This document shows, one piece after another, positions 50,423-59,295 of a stretch of 64,000 bases of DNA. This DNA comes from WHSP01 sp040905505 (lineage in GTDB: Bacteria > Gemmatimonadota > Gemmatimonadetes > Longimicrobiales > Longimicrobiaceae): assembly GCA_040905505.1 (NCBI GenBank), contig JBBDRL010000038.1, positions 62,001 through 126,000 of the forward strand, given 5' to 3'. The position numbers and the translations under genes were made by a program. Below the pieces are notes generated by a model. The model worked only from the letters and a program-made list of their open reading frames with translations. It made no database searches and was not told where the DNA came from. How positions within the stretch are numbered: the stretch's first letter is position 1; each line of letters starts with the position of its first letter.

Positions 50423-51610
50423 ATGCGTAACCGCTACGGGCCGACGGCTCTTGCCCTGTTGGCGGCGGTGGTCCTCGGGTGGTATCTGCTCTACACCGAG
50501 CTCCTGATGCGCGAGATGCGGCGCGACGCAATCGTGCACTCCAGCATATACTTCGAAATTCTGCGGGGTCTGAACGATCCCCGGCCCGGCGCCGCGGAGG
50601 AGACGCTGCTCAACATGATCGACGAGGTCCAGAACCTCGATATTCCTATCATTGTCGCCGATGCCGACGGAATTCCCGCCTTCACCACCAACCTCCCGTT
50701 CCAGGCCGATCCCAACAATCCGCAGGACCAGCAGCGGCTCAACGAGTACATGCTCGAGCTCGCGGAGCGGAATCCGCCCATGGTTGAGCCGGATCTGGGG
50801 ATCGTCTACGTCGGAGAGCCTCCGCTCATACGACGGCTTCGCTGGATCCCGTGGTTCCAGGTGGGAGCCCTCGCATGCCTGCTGGCAGCAGCCGCCTTCA
50901 TGGTCAGGCACAACCAGAGGGTCGAACGGGAGCGGATCTGGGCGACGATGGCGCGCGAGTCGGCCCATCAGATGGCGACGCCACTCTCGTCCCTCACGGG
51001 CTGGGTCGAGATCCTCCGCCTGCCGCCCGACGAACGTGAGCAGATGGCCTCGCTCCCGGCGGTCACGGCCGAGATGGAAGCCGACCTCGAGCGGCTGGAG
51101 AAGGTCTCACGTCGGTTCGAATGGATCGGTCGGCCCGTCCGCCGCGAACCCGTCGACGTGCGCTCGATCCTCCGGACGCTCGAACGATACGTGCGCGTGA
51201 GAATGCCACAGATCGCGCAGAACGTGGAACTTCAGGTCGAGGTCGAGGAAGGACTCCCGCCTGTCGTGGGCAATGCGGTGCTTCTGGAATGGGCGCTGGA
51301 GAATCTGGTCAAGAACGGGCTCGACGCGCTGGCGGGCTCCGGCGGTCGGATCACCGTGTCCGCGAATCGGCATTCCGAATCGCGGGTGGCGATCGAGATC
51401 GCCGACAACGGGCCGGGCGTCGCGCCCGCGGTACGTGCCAATCTGTTCGAGCCGGGCGTCACGACGAAGAAGGGGGGCTGGGGCGTCGGGTTGTCGCTGT
51501 CGCGCCGCATCATCGAGGACGTGCACGGTGGGCGGCTGTCGCTGCTACCGTCGTACGAAGAAGGCGCGACCTTCGTCGTCGAGCTTCCGATCTCGGAAGC
51601 GTCGGCATGA
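50423..51610 (+). CDS. Sensor histidine kinase with a variant H-box
   Basis: A 395-aa protein. Helix 1 (LALLAAVVLGWYLLYTEL, residues 8-27), an extracytoplasmic domain of about 110 residues and helix 2 (WFQVGALACLLAAAAFMVRH) precede the kinase core. The H-box is ARESAHQMATPLSSLTGW with His182. The acidic residue normally next to the His is Gln, as in kinases of several FCB bacteria. N-box LEWALENLVKNGLDAL and G1 ADNGPGVA are followed by GWGVGLSLSRRIIEDVHGG. It lies between serS (5 bp) and pcrA (ATGA overlap). No response regulator is adjacent. Confidence 0.9.
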   Translation: MRNRYGPTALALLAAVVLGWYLLYTELLMREMRRDAIVHSSIYFEILRGLNDPRPGAAEETLLNMIDEVQNLDIPIIVADADGIPAFTTNLPFQADPNNPQDQQRLNEYMLELAERNPPMVEPDLGIVYVGEPPLIRRLRWIPWFQVGALACLLAAAAFMVRHNQRVERERIWATMARESAHQMATPLSSLTGWVEILRLPPDEREQMASLPAVTAEMEADLERLEKVSRRFEWIGRPVRREPVDVRSILRTLERYVRVRMPQIAQNVELQVEVEEGLPPVVGNAVLLEWALENLVKNGLDALAGSGGRITVSANRHSESRVAIEIADNGPGVAPAVRANLFEPGVTTKKGGWGVGLSLSRRIIEDVHGGRLSLLPSYEEGATFVVELPISEASA

Positions 51611-53955
51611 GCGGACAGTGGGACGACGTGCCGTACCTGGCCCGCCTCAACCCCGAGCAACGCGAAGCCGCGGAGCACTTCGAGGGCCCGCTCCTGGTCC
51701 TCGCCGGCGCCGGATCAGGCAAGACGCGCGTGCTCACGTCCCGGATCGCTCACCTCATCGACAACTACGGTGTCGCGCCCGACTCGATCCTGGCGCTCAC
51801 GTTCACCAATCGGGCCGCGGGAGAGATGCGCGACCGTGTCCGAGAGCTCCTGAGCCGGGACCCGTCGGGGATGTGGATCGGCACCTTCCACGCGATCGGC
51901 GCCCGCATGCTGCGGCGCGATGCTTCGCGGATCGGATGGTCGCCCAATTTCCTCATCTACGATTCGGACGACTCCGAGCGGCTGGTGCGCCGGATCCTGA
52001 AGGACGAGCTGGGCCTCGATCCGAAGCGATGGAGCCCGAAGGCCGTGCGAGGCGCGATCTCCTCCGCTAAGAACGAGCTGGTCGAAGTCGAGGAGTACAC
52101 CGAACAGGCGCTGGATGCCTACACGCAGGTCGTCGCGCGGGTCTACGAGCGCTATCAGACCGCCCTGCGCGAGGCGAACGCCTTCGATTTCGACGATCTG
52201 CTCATCAAGCCGGTCGTGATCCTCCGCCAGTTCCCCGCGGTGCTCGACCGCTATCGCCGACGGTTCAATTTCGTGATGGTCGACGAGTACCAGGACACCA
52301 ATCGCGCGCAATACGTCTTCCTCAAGCTCATCTCTGGCCGCGGGGCTGAGGCTGGGGATGTCGGCGGCCATGGCCGTGGCGGCAACCTCTTCGTGGTGGG
52401 CGACGACGATCAGTCCATCTACGGCTGGCGAGGGGCGGACGTTCGGAACATCCTCGACTTCGAGAATGACTTTCCCGACGCGCGCGTGGTCCGCCTGGAA
52501 GAGAATTACCGTTCGACGAAACGAATTCTCGACGCGGCCAACAGTGTGATCGCGGAGAACGTCCGCAGGAAAGGAAAGGTGCTGCGCACCGCCAACGTGG
52601 CCGGCGACCCGATCAGCGTGGTGGAGGCGGCGGACGAGAGTGACGAGGCAGATTGGATCGCCGGGCAGGTGCAGTCGTACCTCGCAGAAGAGCCGCAGCG
52701 GGCGGCAGGTGACTTCGTCGTCCTCTACCGTACGAACGCCCAGTCCCGCGCTCTGGAAGAGGCCTTTCTCCGCGAAGGCATTTCCTATCGGATCGTCGGC
52801 GGACAGCGGTTCTACGAACGGCGCGAGGTGAAGGATGTGCTCGCATACCTTCGCCTGGTCGCCAACCCGGCCGATGATGAAGCCTTCCTCCGGATCGCCA
52901 ATGTGCCGCGCCGCGGAATCGGGGATACCTCACTCGCGCGGCTCGCGGAGTCGGCGCGGCAGGAGCGGACGACGCTGCTGGCGGCGGCGGCGAGCGCGGA
53001 CCTGAACCCCGCAATCCGTGGGAAGGCCTCACGCTCCCTGCCGGCGGTAGCGGCGCTGCTCCAGAAGTATGCGGCGGTCGTCGGCATTCTTCCGCTGGAC
53101 CAGCTCCTGAGGCAACTCATCGACGAGACTGGACTTTACGAGGCGCTCCGGGAAGAAGGCCCCGAGGGGGAGGACCGGATCGCGAACGTCGAGGAACTGA
53201 TCGCCAGCGCTGCCGACCTCGAAATTCGGCTGAGCGACGGCGATCCCGCCCTGGCGGTCGAGATCGAGGACGAGCTGGCGGGCGAGGGCGTTCGCTCGAT
53301 CGACCTCTTCCTGACGCACGTCGCGCTCGTCGCGGACGTCGACCAGCACGACCCGGGTGCCGAGGTCGTCAGCCTGATGACCCTTCACAACGCGAAGGGA
53401 TTGGAATTCCCCGTCGTATTCGTCGCGGGCATGGAAGAAGGCCTGTTCCCCCTCTCCAGGGTGCTGGACGAGCCGGCGGAGCTGGAGGAGGAGCGGCGAC
53501 TCTTCTACGTGGGAATCACCAGGGCCCAGGAGAAGCTCTTCCTCACCACTGCCCGCCGCCGGCGGCGTGGAGGCGAGTGGCTTGACGCGCTGCCCTCCAG
53601 CTTTCTCGAGGCGATCCCGAAGGAGACGCTGAACCTGCACCGGACCGAGCGGGTCCGGGTGTTTACGCGCTCGAGCTTTACCGGCCGGGGGCCGTCTCTA
53701 CCGACGCGCCGCCGGCAGCGACTCGGCCTCGACCCGGCCGGGGTCGCGCCGACCCCCGACAGGGTCGTAGACTACTCCGACACACAGGACCCGGTGCGGC
53801 TGGTGAAGGGCGCCCGCGTCCGGCACCCGCAGTTCGGCTCCGGCAGCGTCCTGGAGGTCAGCGGCTTCGGAAGCGACGTCCGCGCCACGATCGACTTCGA
53901 CTCGATCGGCCGGAAGCAGGTCGTCGTCCGGTACGCCAATCTGGAGCAGGACTGA
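51607..53955 (+). CDS. pcrA: UvrD/PcrA-type DNA helicase
   Basis: A 782-aa superfamily 1 helicase. Motifs run in order: Q-motif LNPEQREAAEHFEGPLLVLAG, Walker A GAGSGKTRVL, Ia LTFTNRAAGEMRDR, Walker B FVMVDEYQDTNRAQY, motif III VVGDDDQSIYGWRGAD, IV ENYRSTKRIL, V MTLHNAKGLEFPVVF and VI EERRLFYVGITRAQEKLFL. A short Gly-rich insertion (SGRGAEAGDVGGHGRGG) precedes motif III. The C-terminal Tudor-like segment (VKGARVRHPQFGSGSVLEVSG) is like the RNA-polymerase-binding end of PcrA. The ATG overlaps the kinase stop. Confidence 0.95.
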   Translation: MSGQWDDVPYLARLNPEQREAAEHFEGPLLVLAGAGSGKTRVLTSRIAHLIDNYGVAPDSILALTFTNRAAGEMRDRVRELLSRDPSGMWIGTFHAIGARMLRRDASRIGWSPNFLIYDSDDSERLVRRILKDELGLDPKRWSPKAVRGAISSAKNELVEVEEYTEQALDAYTQVVARVYERYQTALREANAFDFDDLLIKPVVILRQFPAVLDRYRRRFNFVMVDEYQDTNRAQYVFLKLISGRGAEAGDVGGHGRGGNLFVVGDDDQSIYGWRGADVRNILDFENDFPDARVVRLEENYRSTKRILDAANSVIAENVRRKGKVLRTANVAGDPISVVEAADESDEADWIAGQVQSYLAEEPQRAAGDFVVLYRTNAQSRALEEAFLREGISYRIVGGQRFYERREVKDVLAYLRLVANPADDEAFLRIANVPRRGIGDTSLARLAESARQERTTLLAAAASADLNPAIRGKASRSLPAVAALLQKYAAVVGILPLDQLLRQLIDETGLYEALREEGPEGEDRIANVEELIASAADLEIRLSDGDPALAVEIEDELAGEGVRSIDLFLTHVALVADVDQHDPGAEVVSLMTLHNAKGLEFPVVFVAGMEEGLFPLSRVLDEPAELEEERRLFYVGITRAQEKLFLTTARRRRRGGEWLDALPSSFLEAIPKETLNLHRTERVRVFTRSSFTGRGPSLPTRRRQRLGLDPAGVAPTPDRVVDYSDTQDPVRLVKGARVRHPQFGSGSVLEVSGFGSDVRATIDFDSIGRKQVVVRYANLEQD

Positions 53956-54014
53956 GATTGAGGTGGCGTTATTCGCGGGCCGGGCGCCTCACACGTGACG
54001 ACTACGAATAAACC

Positions 54015-54335
54015 ATGGCACTGAGTCAGACCGAGGTAGATCAGATCGCGCAACTTGCACGACTCGCGCTCGGGCCGGACGAGAGGGACGCGATGGCGAG
54101 AGACCTGGCATCCATTTTGGACCACATGCGCGAGCTCGAGATTCTCGACGTCGCCGATGTGGCGCCGATGCGGGGCGTCAGCGACCACGCGGCCCCGATG
54201 CGAGCGGATGAGCCCGGCGCGGATGCCCTGGAGCACCCCATCGATGATTTCGCCCCCGCTTGGGAGCAGGGTTTCTTCGTGGTCCCACGCCTCGCGGCCC
54301 TCGATGCCGACGCGTCGGCCGGAGACGCCTCATGA
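54015..54335 (+). CDS. gatC: Aspartyl/glutamyl-tRNA amidotransferase subunit C
   Basis: A 106-aa GatC with the usual start LSQTEVDQIAQLARLALGPDERDAMARDLASILDHMRELEILDVADVAPM. Its conserved C-terminal segment is DFAPAWEQGFFVVPRL, followed by a short Ala/Asp tail. It stabilises GatA-GatB. It overlaps gatA by 4 bp (ATGA), and pcrA ends 59 bp upstream. Confidence 0.94.
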   Translation: MALSQTEVDQIAQLARLALGPDERDAMARDLASILDHMRELEILDVADVAPMRGVSDHAAPMRADEPGADALEHPIDDFAPAWEQGFFVVPRLAALDADASAGDAS

Positions 54336-55798
54336 CCCTCCGCAGTCATCTGTCGGTCCGGGAGCTCTCCGCCGGCGTGCGGGCTGCGGAGATCGATCCC
54401 GCGGCAATCCTCAAGCACGCGCGCGACGCGCTGGCCCGCGCGGACAGTGGCCCGGCCCCGGTCGCGGCGTTCCTCGCGGTAGATCTCGACTCGCCCGGCA
54501 CGCAGCGCGCCGACGGCCCGCTCGCGGGGGTTCCGATCGCCGTGAAGGACAACATCGTAACCACGGAACACCCCACGACCTGTGGCTCGCGGATCTTGGA
54601 GGGCTATCGGTCGCCCTTCAACGCCACGGCCGTCCAGCGGCTGCGGCTGGCGGGGGGACGGATCGTCGGGAAAACGAATCTGGACGAGTTCGGGATGGGC
54701 TCCTCCACCGAGTACTCGGCGTTCGGGCCCACGCGGAATCCACGGGATCGGGAGAGAGTCCCGGGCGGGAGCTCGGGCGGGTCGGCCGCCGCCGTTGCGG
54801 CCGGTATCGTACCGGCGGCGATCGGCTCCGAAACGGGCGGCTCGGTCCGCCAGCCAGCCGCGTTCTGCGGCGTGGTGGGTATCAAGCCGACCTACGGCCG
54901 CGTCTCGCGGTATGGTCTCGTCGCCTATGCGTCCTCGCTCGATCAGATCGGCGTCTTCGGCCGCACCGTCGACGATGCCGCGGCCGTGCTCGAGGTGATC
55001 GCGGGCCATGACCCGCTGGACTCGACCAGCGCGGACCGTCCCGTTCCCGAACTCCGATCGGCGGAGAAGGGGGCCCTCGAGGGTGTCGTCATCGGGGTGC
55101 CAGAGGAGTACTTTCCGGCAATGCTCGACGACGGTGTCGCCCAGGTCTGCCGCGCGGCCCTTCGGCGACTCGAGGGGCTGGGCGCGGAGCTGAGGGAAGT
55201 CTCACTTCCGACGACGCCGCAGGCGATTCCAACCTACTACATCATCGCCCCCGCAGAGGCCTCGTCGAATCTCGCCCGGTTCGACGGCGTGCGGTACGGA
55301 GTGCGCCCGCCCGGAGCCGCCGACCTGAAGGAGATGTACGAGCGGACGCGGGCGCTCTTCGGCCCCGAGGTCAAACGCCGCATCATGCTGGGTACCTATG
55401 TGCTCTCCGCCGGCTATTACGACGCGTATTACGCACGGGCGCAGCGTGTCCGGCGTCTCATCGCCGGGGATTTCGAGAACGTCTTCGCGTCCGGCGTCGA
55501 CGCGATCTTCACCCCGACGACGCCAACGCCGGCCTTCCGCTTCGGCGAGCGTACCCAGGATCCCTACGAGATGTATCTCTCCGACGTCTTCACGGTGACC
55601 GCCAACCTGGCCGGCATTCCGGCGCTCTCCCTGCCGGTCGGAAGCGTGGGCGGTCTGCCCGTGGGCGGTCAGCTCATGGCCGGGCCCTTCGCGGAAGAGA
55701 CGCTCGTTCGCGTCGCCAGTGCACTGGAAGGTGATCTCGCCGCCGCGGGGCTCGCGCCGGACCCCAGCGCGGCGAGCGACGTGCCCGATTCCCACTGA
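54332..55798 (+). CDS. gatA: Glutamyl-tRNA(Gln) amidotransferase subunit A
   Basis: A 488-aa amidase-signature enzyme. The catalytic Lys is in GVPIAVKDNIV, the cis-Ser in PGGSSGGSAAAVAAG and the nucleophile Ser in GSETGGSVRQPAAFCGVVGIKPTYGRVSRYG. The C-terminal GIPALSLPVGSVGGLPVGGQLMAGPFAEETL is intact. It hydrolyses glutamine to ammonia for transamidation of Glu-tRNA(Gln) or Asp-tRNA(Asn). The start is fixed by the ATGA overlap with gatC; it ends in a TGATG overlap with gatB. Confidence 0.97.
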   Translation: MTLRSHLSVRELSAGVRAAEIDPAAILKHARDALARADSGPAPVAAFLAVDLDSPGTQRADGPLAGVPIAVKDNIVTTEHPTTCGSRILEGYRSPFNATAVQRLRLAGGRIVGKTNLDEFGMGSSTEYSAFGPTRNPRDRERVPGGSSGGSAAAVAAGIVPAAIGSETGGSVRQPAAFCGVVGIKPTYGRVSRYGLVAYASSLDQIGVFGRTVDDAAAVLEVIAGHDPLDSTSADRPVPELRSAEKGALEGVVIGVPEEYFPAMLDDGVAQVCRAALRRLEGLGAELREVSLPTTPQAIPTYYIIAPAEASSNLARFDGVRYGVRPPGAADLKEMYERTRALFGPEVKRRIMLGTYVLSAGYYDAYYARAQRVRRLIAGDFENVFASGVDAIFTPTTPTPAFRFGERTQDPYEMYLSDVFTVTANLAGIPALSLPVGSVGGLPVGGQLMAGPFAEETLVRVASALEGDLAAAGLAPDPSAASDVPDSH

Positions 55799-57246
55799 TG
55801 TCGGAGCAGCCCATGTCGGAATTCGAGCCGGTGATCGGGCTGGAGATCCACGTCCAGCTCAAGACGCGGAGCAAGCTCTTCTGCGGCAACGAGAACGAGT
55901 TCGGCGCCGATCCCAACAACCACGTCTGCCCCGTCTGCCTCGGGCTTCCTGGCGCATTGCCGGTCCTGAACCGGCGTGCCGTGGACCTCGGCGTGCGCGC
56001 GGCACTCGGGCTCCACTGCAACGTCCACGAGCGTTCGATCTTCGCGCGAAAGAACTACTTCTATCCGGATCTGCCCAAGGGCTATCAAATCTCCCAATTC
56101 GACGAGCCGTTCGCGACTGCTGGCCATCTCGATGTGCAGATCACGGACGGCGATGCGCCGGCGCGGGTCAGGATCCGCCGCATCCACCTCGAGGAGGACG
56201 CTGGTAAGTCGCTGCACGACCGCGTGCCCGGTGCGACGGCTGTCGATCTCAACCGGACCGGCGTTCCACTGATCGAAATCGTCACGGAGCCGGACGTGCG
56301 GTCACCCGCACAGGCGCGAGAGTTCCTGGTCCGGTTGAAACGGGCGCTGGAATACATGGACGTCAGCGATTGCAACATGGAGGAGGGGAGTCTTCGTGTG
56401 GACGCGAATGTGTCGGTCCGCCGACCGGGTGATGAGCTCGGGACGAAGACGGAGGTGAAGAACATGAACTCCTTCAGCAACGTCGAACGGGCACTGGTGT
56501 TCGAGATCGATCGCCAGCAGCGGCTACGCTCCGCCGGCGAGCCCGTCGTCCACGAGACACTGCTGTGGGATGACCGGCGGGGCGAAGCGCGGGCGATGCG
56601 CAGCAAGGAAGAGAGCCACGATTATCGTTACTTTCCGGACCCCGACCTGCCGCCGGTCGAAATCTCGGCCGAGTGGCTCGAGTCGATCCGCTCGAGCGTA
56701 CCCGAGATGCCGTGGATCCGCACTGCCCGGTTCGAAGCAGCCTACCAACTGTCGGCCGAGCACGCGGAGCAGCTGACCGCCTCCCGCGCCGTCGCGGACT
56801 ATTTCGAGGCGGCGATCGCCGCCGGGGCGGAGCCCGGTGAGACCGCGAGCTGGGTGATGGGAGAGGTCCTCGCGGGCGTCAAAGCGGAGCGGACCACGAT
56901 CGGTGAGTTCGCCATCCGACCGGCTGAACTGGCGGAACTGCTGGCCCTCCTGCGCTCGGGCAAGATCTCACGGCCGATCGCCCGCCAGGTGTTCGGAACC
57001 ATGCTCGAGACCGGCCGATCCCCCGAAGACATCGTGGAGAAGGAAGGGCTCGTTCAGATCCGCGATGCATCGGCGCTGGAGACCTGGGTCGACCAGGCCC
57101 TCGAAGGCTCGCCCGACGAAGTGCAGCGCTTCCGCGGCGGCGAGAAGAAGCTGATGGGCTTCTTCGTCGGCCAGGTCATGAAAGCATCCCGCGGTAAAGC
57201 CGACCCGAAACAGGTTTCGGAAATGCTTCGGCAGCGCCTTTCATGA
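55798..57246 (+). CDS. gatB: Aspartyl/glutamyl-tRNA amidotransferase subunit B
   Basis: A 482-aa GatB. Landmarks are VIGLEIHVQLKTRSKLFCGNENEFGADPNNHVCPVCLGLPGALPVLN, RKNYFYPDLPKGYQISQFDEPF, HLEEDAGKSLHD, the kinase-like VDLNRTGVPLIEIVTEPDVRSP and the C-terminal YqeY-like module ending GKADPKQVSEMLRQRLS. It phosphorylates and amidates the tRNA-bound acid. A second in-frame ATG at 55813 is an alternative start. Nothing recognisable follows for 52 bp. Confidence 0.97.
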   Translation: MSEQPMSEFEPVIGLEIHVQLKTRSKLFCGNENEFGADPNNHVCPVCLGLPGALPVLNRRAVDLGVRAALGLHCNVHERSIFARKNYFYPDLPKGYQISQFDEPFATAGHLDVQITDGDAPARVRIRRIHLEEDAGKSLHDRVPGATAVDLNRTGVPLIEIVTEPDVRSPAQAREFLVRLKRALEYMDVSDCNMEEGSLRVDANVSVRRPGDELGTKTEVKNMNSFSNVERALVFEIDRQQRLRSAGEPVVHETLLWDDRRGEARAMRSKEESHDYRYFPDPDLPPVEISAEWLESIRSSVPEMPWIRTARFEAAYQLSAEHAEQLTASRAVADYFEAAIAAGAEPGETASWVMGEVLAGVKAERTTIGEFAIRPAELAELLALLRSGKISRPIARQVFGTMLETGRSPEDIVEKEGLVQIRDASALETWVDQALEGSPDEVQRFRGGEKKLMGFFVGQVMKASRGKADPKQVSEMLRQRLS

Positions 57247-57298
57247 TCTTAGCTCCGCGACTCAGCGGCGGCGCGATTCCGAAGCGCGAAGGACTTTC

Positions 57299-58198
57299 CT
57301 AGACCTCCGTGCCCGCCTTCGAGAGATGCCCGAACGGCACTTCGGGCAAGGGAAAGAAGTTGTCGGCGAGCTCCTCGAGTACGCTCGGGGAATCGAGCTT
57401 TCCTTCCTTCAGCGCCATTCGGCGGATTCGCTTCGACATGGCCAGGTTCTCATCGCCAATCGGGTCGAGCCCCGCCGCGATCGCTTCTCCCCTGCGCTGG
57501 AGATAATCGACGACGTAGTCGAAGGAGAGCGCCGTGTAGCTCTCGATCGCCTGCCCGGATAGCGACCAGCGGGAGTTCTGGAGGAGGGTGCCGAACACGG
57601 CATGCCAGCGCTCGTTGTCCTGAAAGCGGATCATCCCCCGAAAGATCCGCCGGTTGGTCTGGAACGAAAAGAGCGTTGCGGACAGGACGCGATCGAACAG
57701 GGCGTCGGCCGCCGAATGATCGTGATTCATCACCACTCCGCGCGCCAGACGGGTGTAGTTGTCACCCAGGTGCACATCCATCCGGTGCTCCCAGTACGAG
57801 TGTCCGAGCGCCTTCGTCGAGGAGGTGAGCAGCAACTGGCGCGGGACGAAGAAGTTGTGGGCGATCGTGTCCGCCGCCAGATGCGAGAGATAGCCGAGAC
57901 TCACAGCACGGAGCCGCTCCGTTTCGGCCGTCTCGAAGATCTCCTCGCCGATATGCCAATTGTGGCAATGGCGGCCCTCCGGTACGTACTTCTTGGCGAG
58001 AGAGATGTCGGCGGCTACGGATCCGTAGAGGTAGTCTCGTGGATACCTGGCCAGCAGGGCGCTGACGGCCGGCGGGAGAAGCGAGAGAGAGTCGAGGACG
58101 GCCGAGCCAAGGTACACGTGCGTAGCCGGACCCCACGCCCAGGCCGGTTCGGGGAAGAGAAGGACCGCCGCCGAGCAGAGAAGGAGCGCAACTGCCAC
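57299..58198 (-). CDS. Zinc-dependent phospholipase C family protein, secreted
   Basis: A 299-aa protein. A signal peptide (VALLLCSAAVLLFPEPAWAW) is followed directly by WGPATHVYLG, the typical N-terminal Trp/His zinc motif of the zinc-dependent PLC fold. Further zinc-binding candidates are HCHNWHIGEEI, SHLAADTIAHNFFVPRQL and YWEHRMDVHLGD. These proteins are related to bacterial PLC and S1/P1-type phosphoesterases (known); the substrate here is unclear. The GTG start lies 7 bp after the YtxH-like gene stop, so the two are coupled. Confidence 0.85.
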   Translation of the reverse strand: MAVALLLCSAAVLLFPEPAWAWGPATHVYLGSAVLDSLSLLPPAVSALLARYPRDYLYGSVAADISLAKKYVPEGRHCHNWHIGEEIFETAETERLRAVSLGYLSHLAADTIAHNFFVPRQLLLTSSTKALGHSYWEHRMDVHLGDNYTRLARGVVMNHDHSAADALFDRVLSATLFSFQTNRRIFRGMIRFQDNERWHAVFGTLLQNSRWSLSGQAIESYTALSFDYVVDYLQRRGEAIAAGLDPIGDENLAMSKRIRRMALKEGKLDSPSVLEELADNFFPLPEVPFGHLSKAGTEV

Positions 58199-58204
58199 AG
58201 GGGT

Positions 58205-58576
58205 CTACAGCCCGGCGCGCCGCCGGGTCTTCTTCGCGCCCTTGGCGAGCTCCTTCGCCTGGTCTTCCACGAGGTCCCTGAGCTCGGATCGCGCCTGCGC
58301 CAGGATGTCGCCGACCTCCTCGCGGAAATCCCCCAGCAACTCCCTGCCAGCGCCGATGACCTCGGAGGTCAGGTCGGATGTGGCGCCGGAGCCTTCACGA
58401 ACGCCCCGCGAGAGGTGCCCGTAGCTCTTCCGCATCTGCCGGCGGTAGGGCTTCATCTGCTTGGTGACCCTAGCACGCGGTGACGGCTCCGGCTGGAGAA
58501 GCAAAGTCGCTCCAATGCCCAGCACAGTGCCCACGGCGAAGGCCGTCAGGAAGTCGACCGTATCTTGACGTGGCAT
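58205..58576 (-). CDS. YtxH-like membrane-anchored protein
   Basis: A 123-aa protein with one N-terminal helix (FLTAFAVGTVLGIGATLLLQPEPS), typical of YtxH-domain proteins. A long charged helix follows (SEVIGAGRELLGDFREEVGDILAQARSELRDLVEDQAKELAKGAKKTRRR). GGAG lies 8 nt before ATG 58576. YtxH proteins are general stress-associated membrane proteins without a known biochemical role. It lies between the PII-like and phospholipase genes. Confidence 0.8.
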   Translation of the reverse strand: MPRQDTVDFLTAFAVGTVLGIGATLLLQPEPSPRARVTKQMKPYRRQMRKSYGHLSRGVREGSGATSDLTSEVIGAGRELLGDFREEVGDILAQARSELRDLVEDQAKELAKGAKKTRRRAGL

Positions 58577-58688
58577 CCTCGAATCTCCGGTTCTGGTTCG
58601 GTGGGTATATCCGGCTCCGCGAGGTGCAAGACTGATTCCATGTCGTTGCCGCCGACGCGCCGTCCCGCTCGGGGTGGGAGCCGATAGG

Positions 58689-59057
58689 CTACGCGCCCCG
58701 CGCTCTCTCCCCATCGTTGCCGAGCTCGGGAGAAAGCCCCACCACCCGATTGACGGGGATGGTGAAGACGATGCCGGTGGCGGGATTCTCCAGATCGCCG
58801 CAGATCTCGCGCAGGAGGTTCAGCACGCCTTCGACCTTCTCGTCCTCGCGAATCACGCTGAAGATCGTCTGGTTCTGCGGCCGCGACCGCGAGGCGAGCG
58901 CCTCGAGTCCCGCGAAGATCGGGATGTCATGGGAAAGTACGCGGCCCATGCCCTCGCTTCCGATGATGGTCGCACCGGTGATGCCGAGTTCGACCATTCC
59001 CGAAAGGATTTCGTCGAGCTTCTCTTCCTCGTTGATGACCGCGATCAGAAGCTGCAC
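58689..59057 (-). CDS. PII-like (GlnB-family) small signalling protein
   Basis: A 122-aa protein with a ferredoxin-like PII fold pattern: LLIAVINEEEKLDEILSGMVELGITGATIIGSEGMGRVL at the start, a T-loop region (SHDIPIFAGLEALASRSRPQNQT), then IFSVIREDEKVEGVLNLLREICGDLENPATGIVFTIPVNRVVGL. The T-loop lacks the Tyr51-type uridylylation site of GlnB. Similar small PII-like proteins occur in many bacteria without amtB. The GTG start lies 238 bp from the divergent murA start. Ligand unknown. Confidence 0.78.
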   Translation of the reverse strand: MQLLIAVINEEEKLDEILSGMVELGITGATIIGSEGMGRVLSHDIPIFAGLEALASRSRPQNQTIFSVIREDEKVEGVLNLLREICGDLENPATGIVFTIPVNRVVGLSPELGNDGERARGA

Positions 59058-59295
59058 GGGGCGTCGCCGCTAGGGGAGGGGTGCGGCGAAGGCGCGCCGC
59101 GTCGGGGCCGATCGTGAAGTTACCCGCCGGCGCGGAGGGGTGTCAAGCGAGTCCGCCGGCCGCCTCGCCCCCGACGCGGCGGGAGGGTATGCGCATGATC
59201 TTTGCGCACGAACGCCGCTTTCCGCGCCGTGTCCGAGCACCAGTAAGGAGCGAGGCCGACGGCCAGACCGCGTCACACGTCAGGAGACAACGCAA

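Noticed and set aside
49134..50531. Long minus-strand open frame opposite serS
   Set aside because: SerS is unambiguous on the plus strand, and the antisense product is Arg/Pro-rich with no motif.
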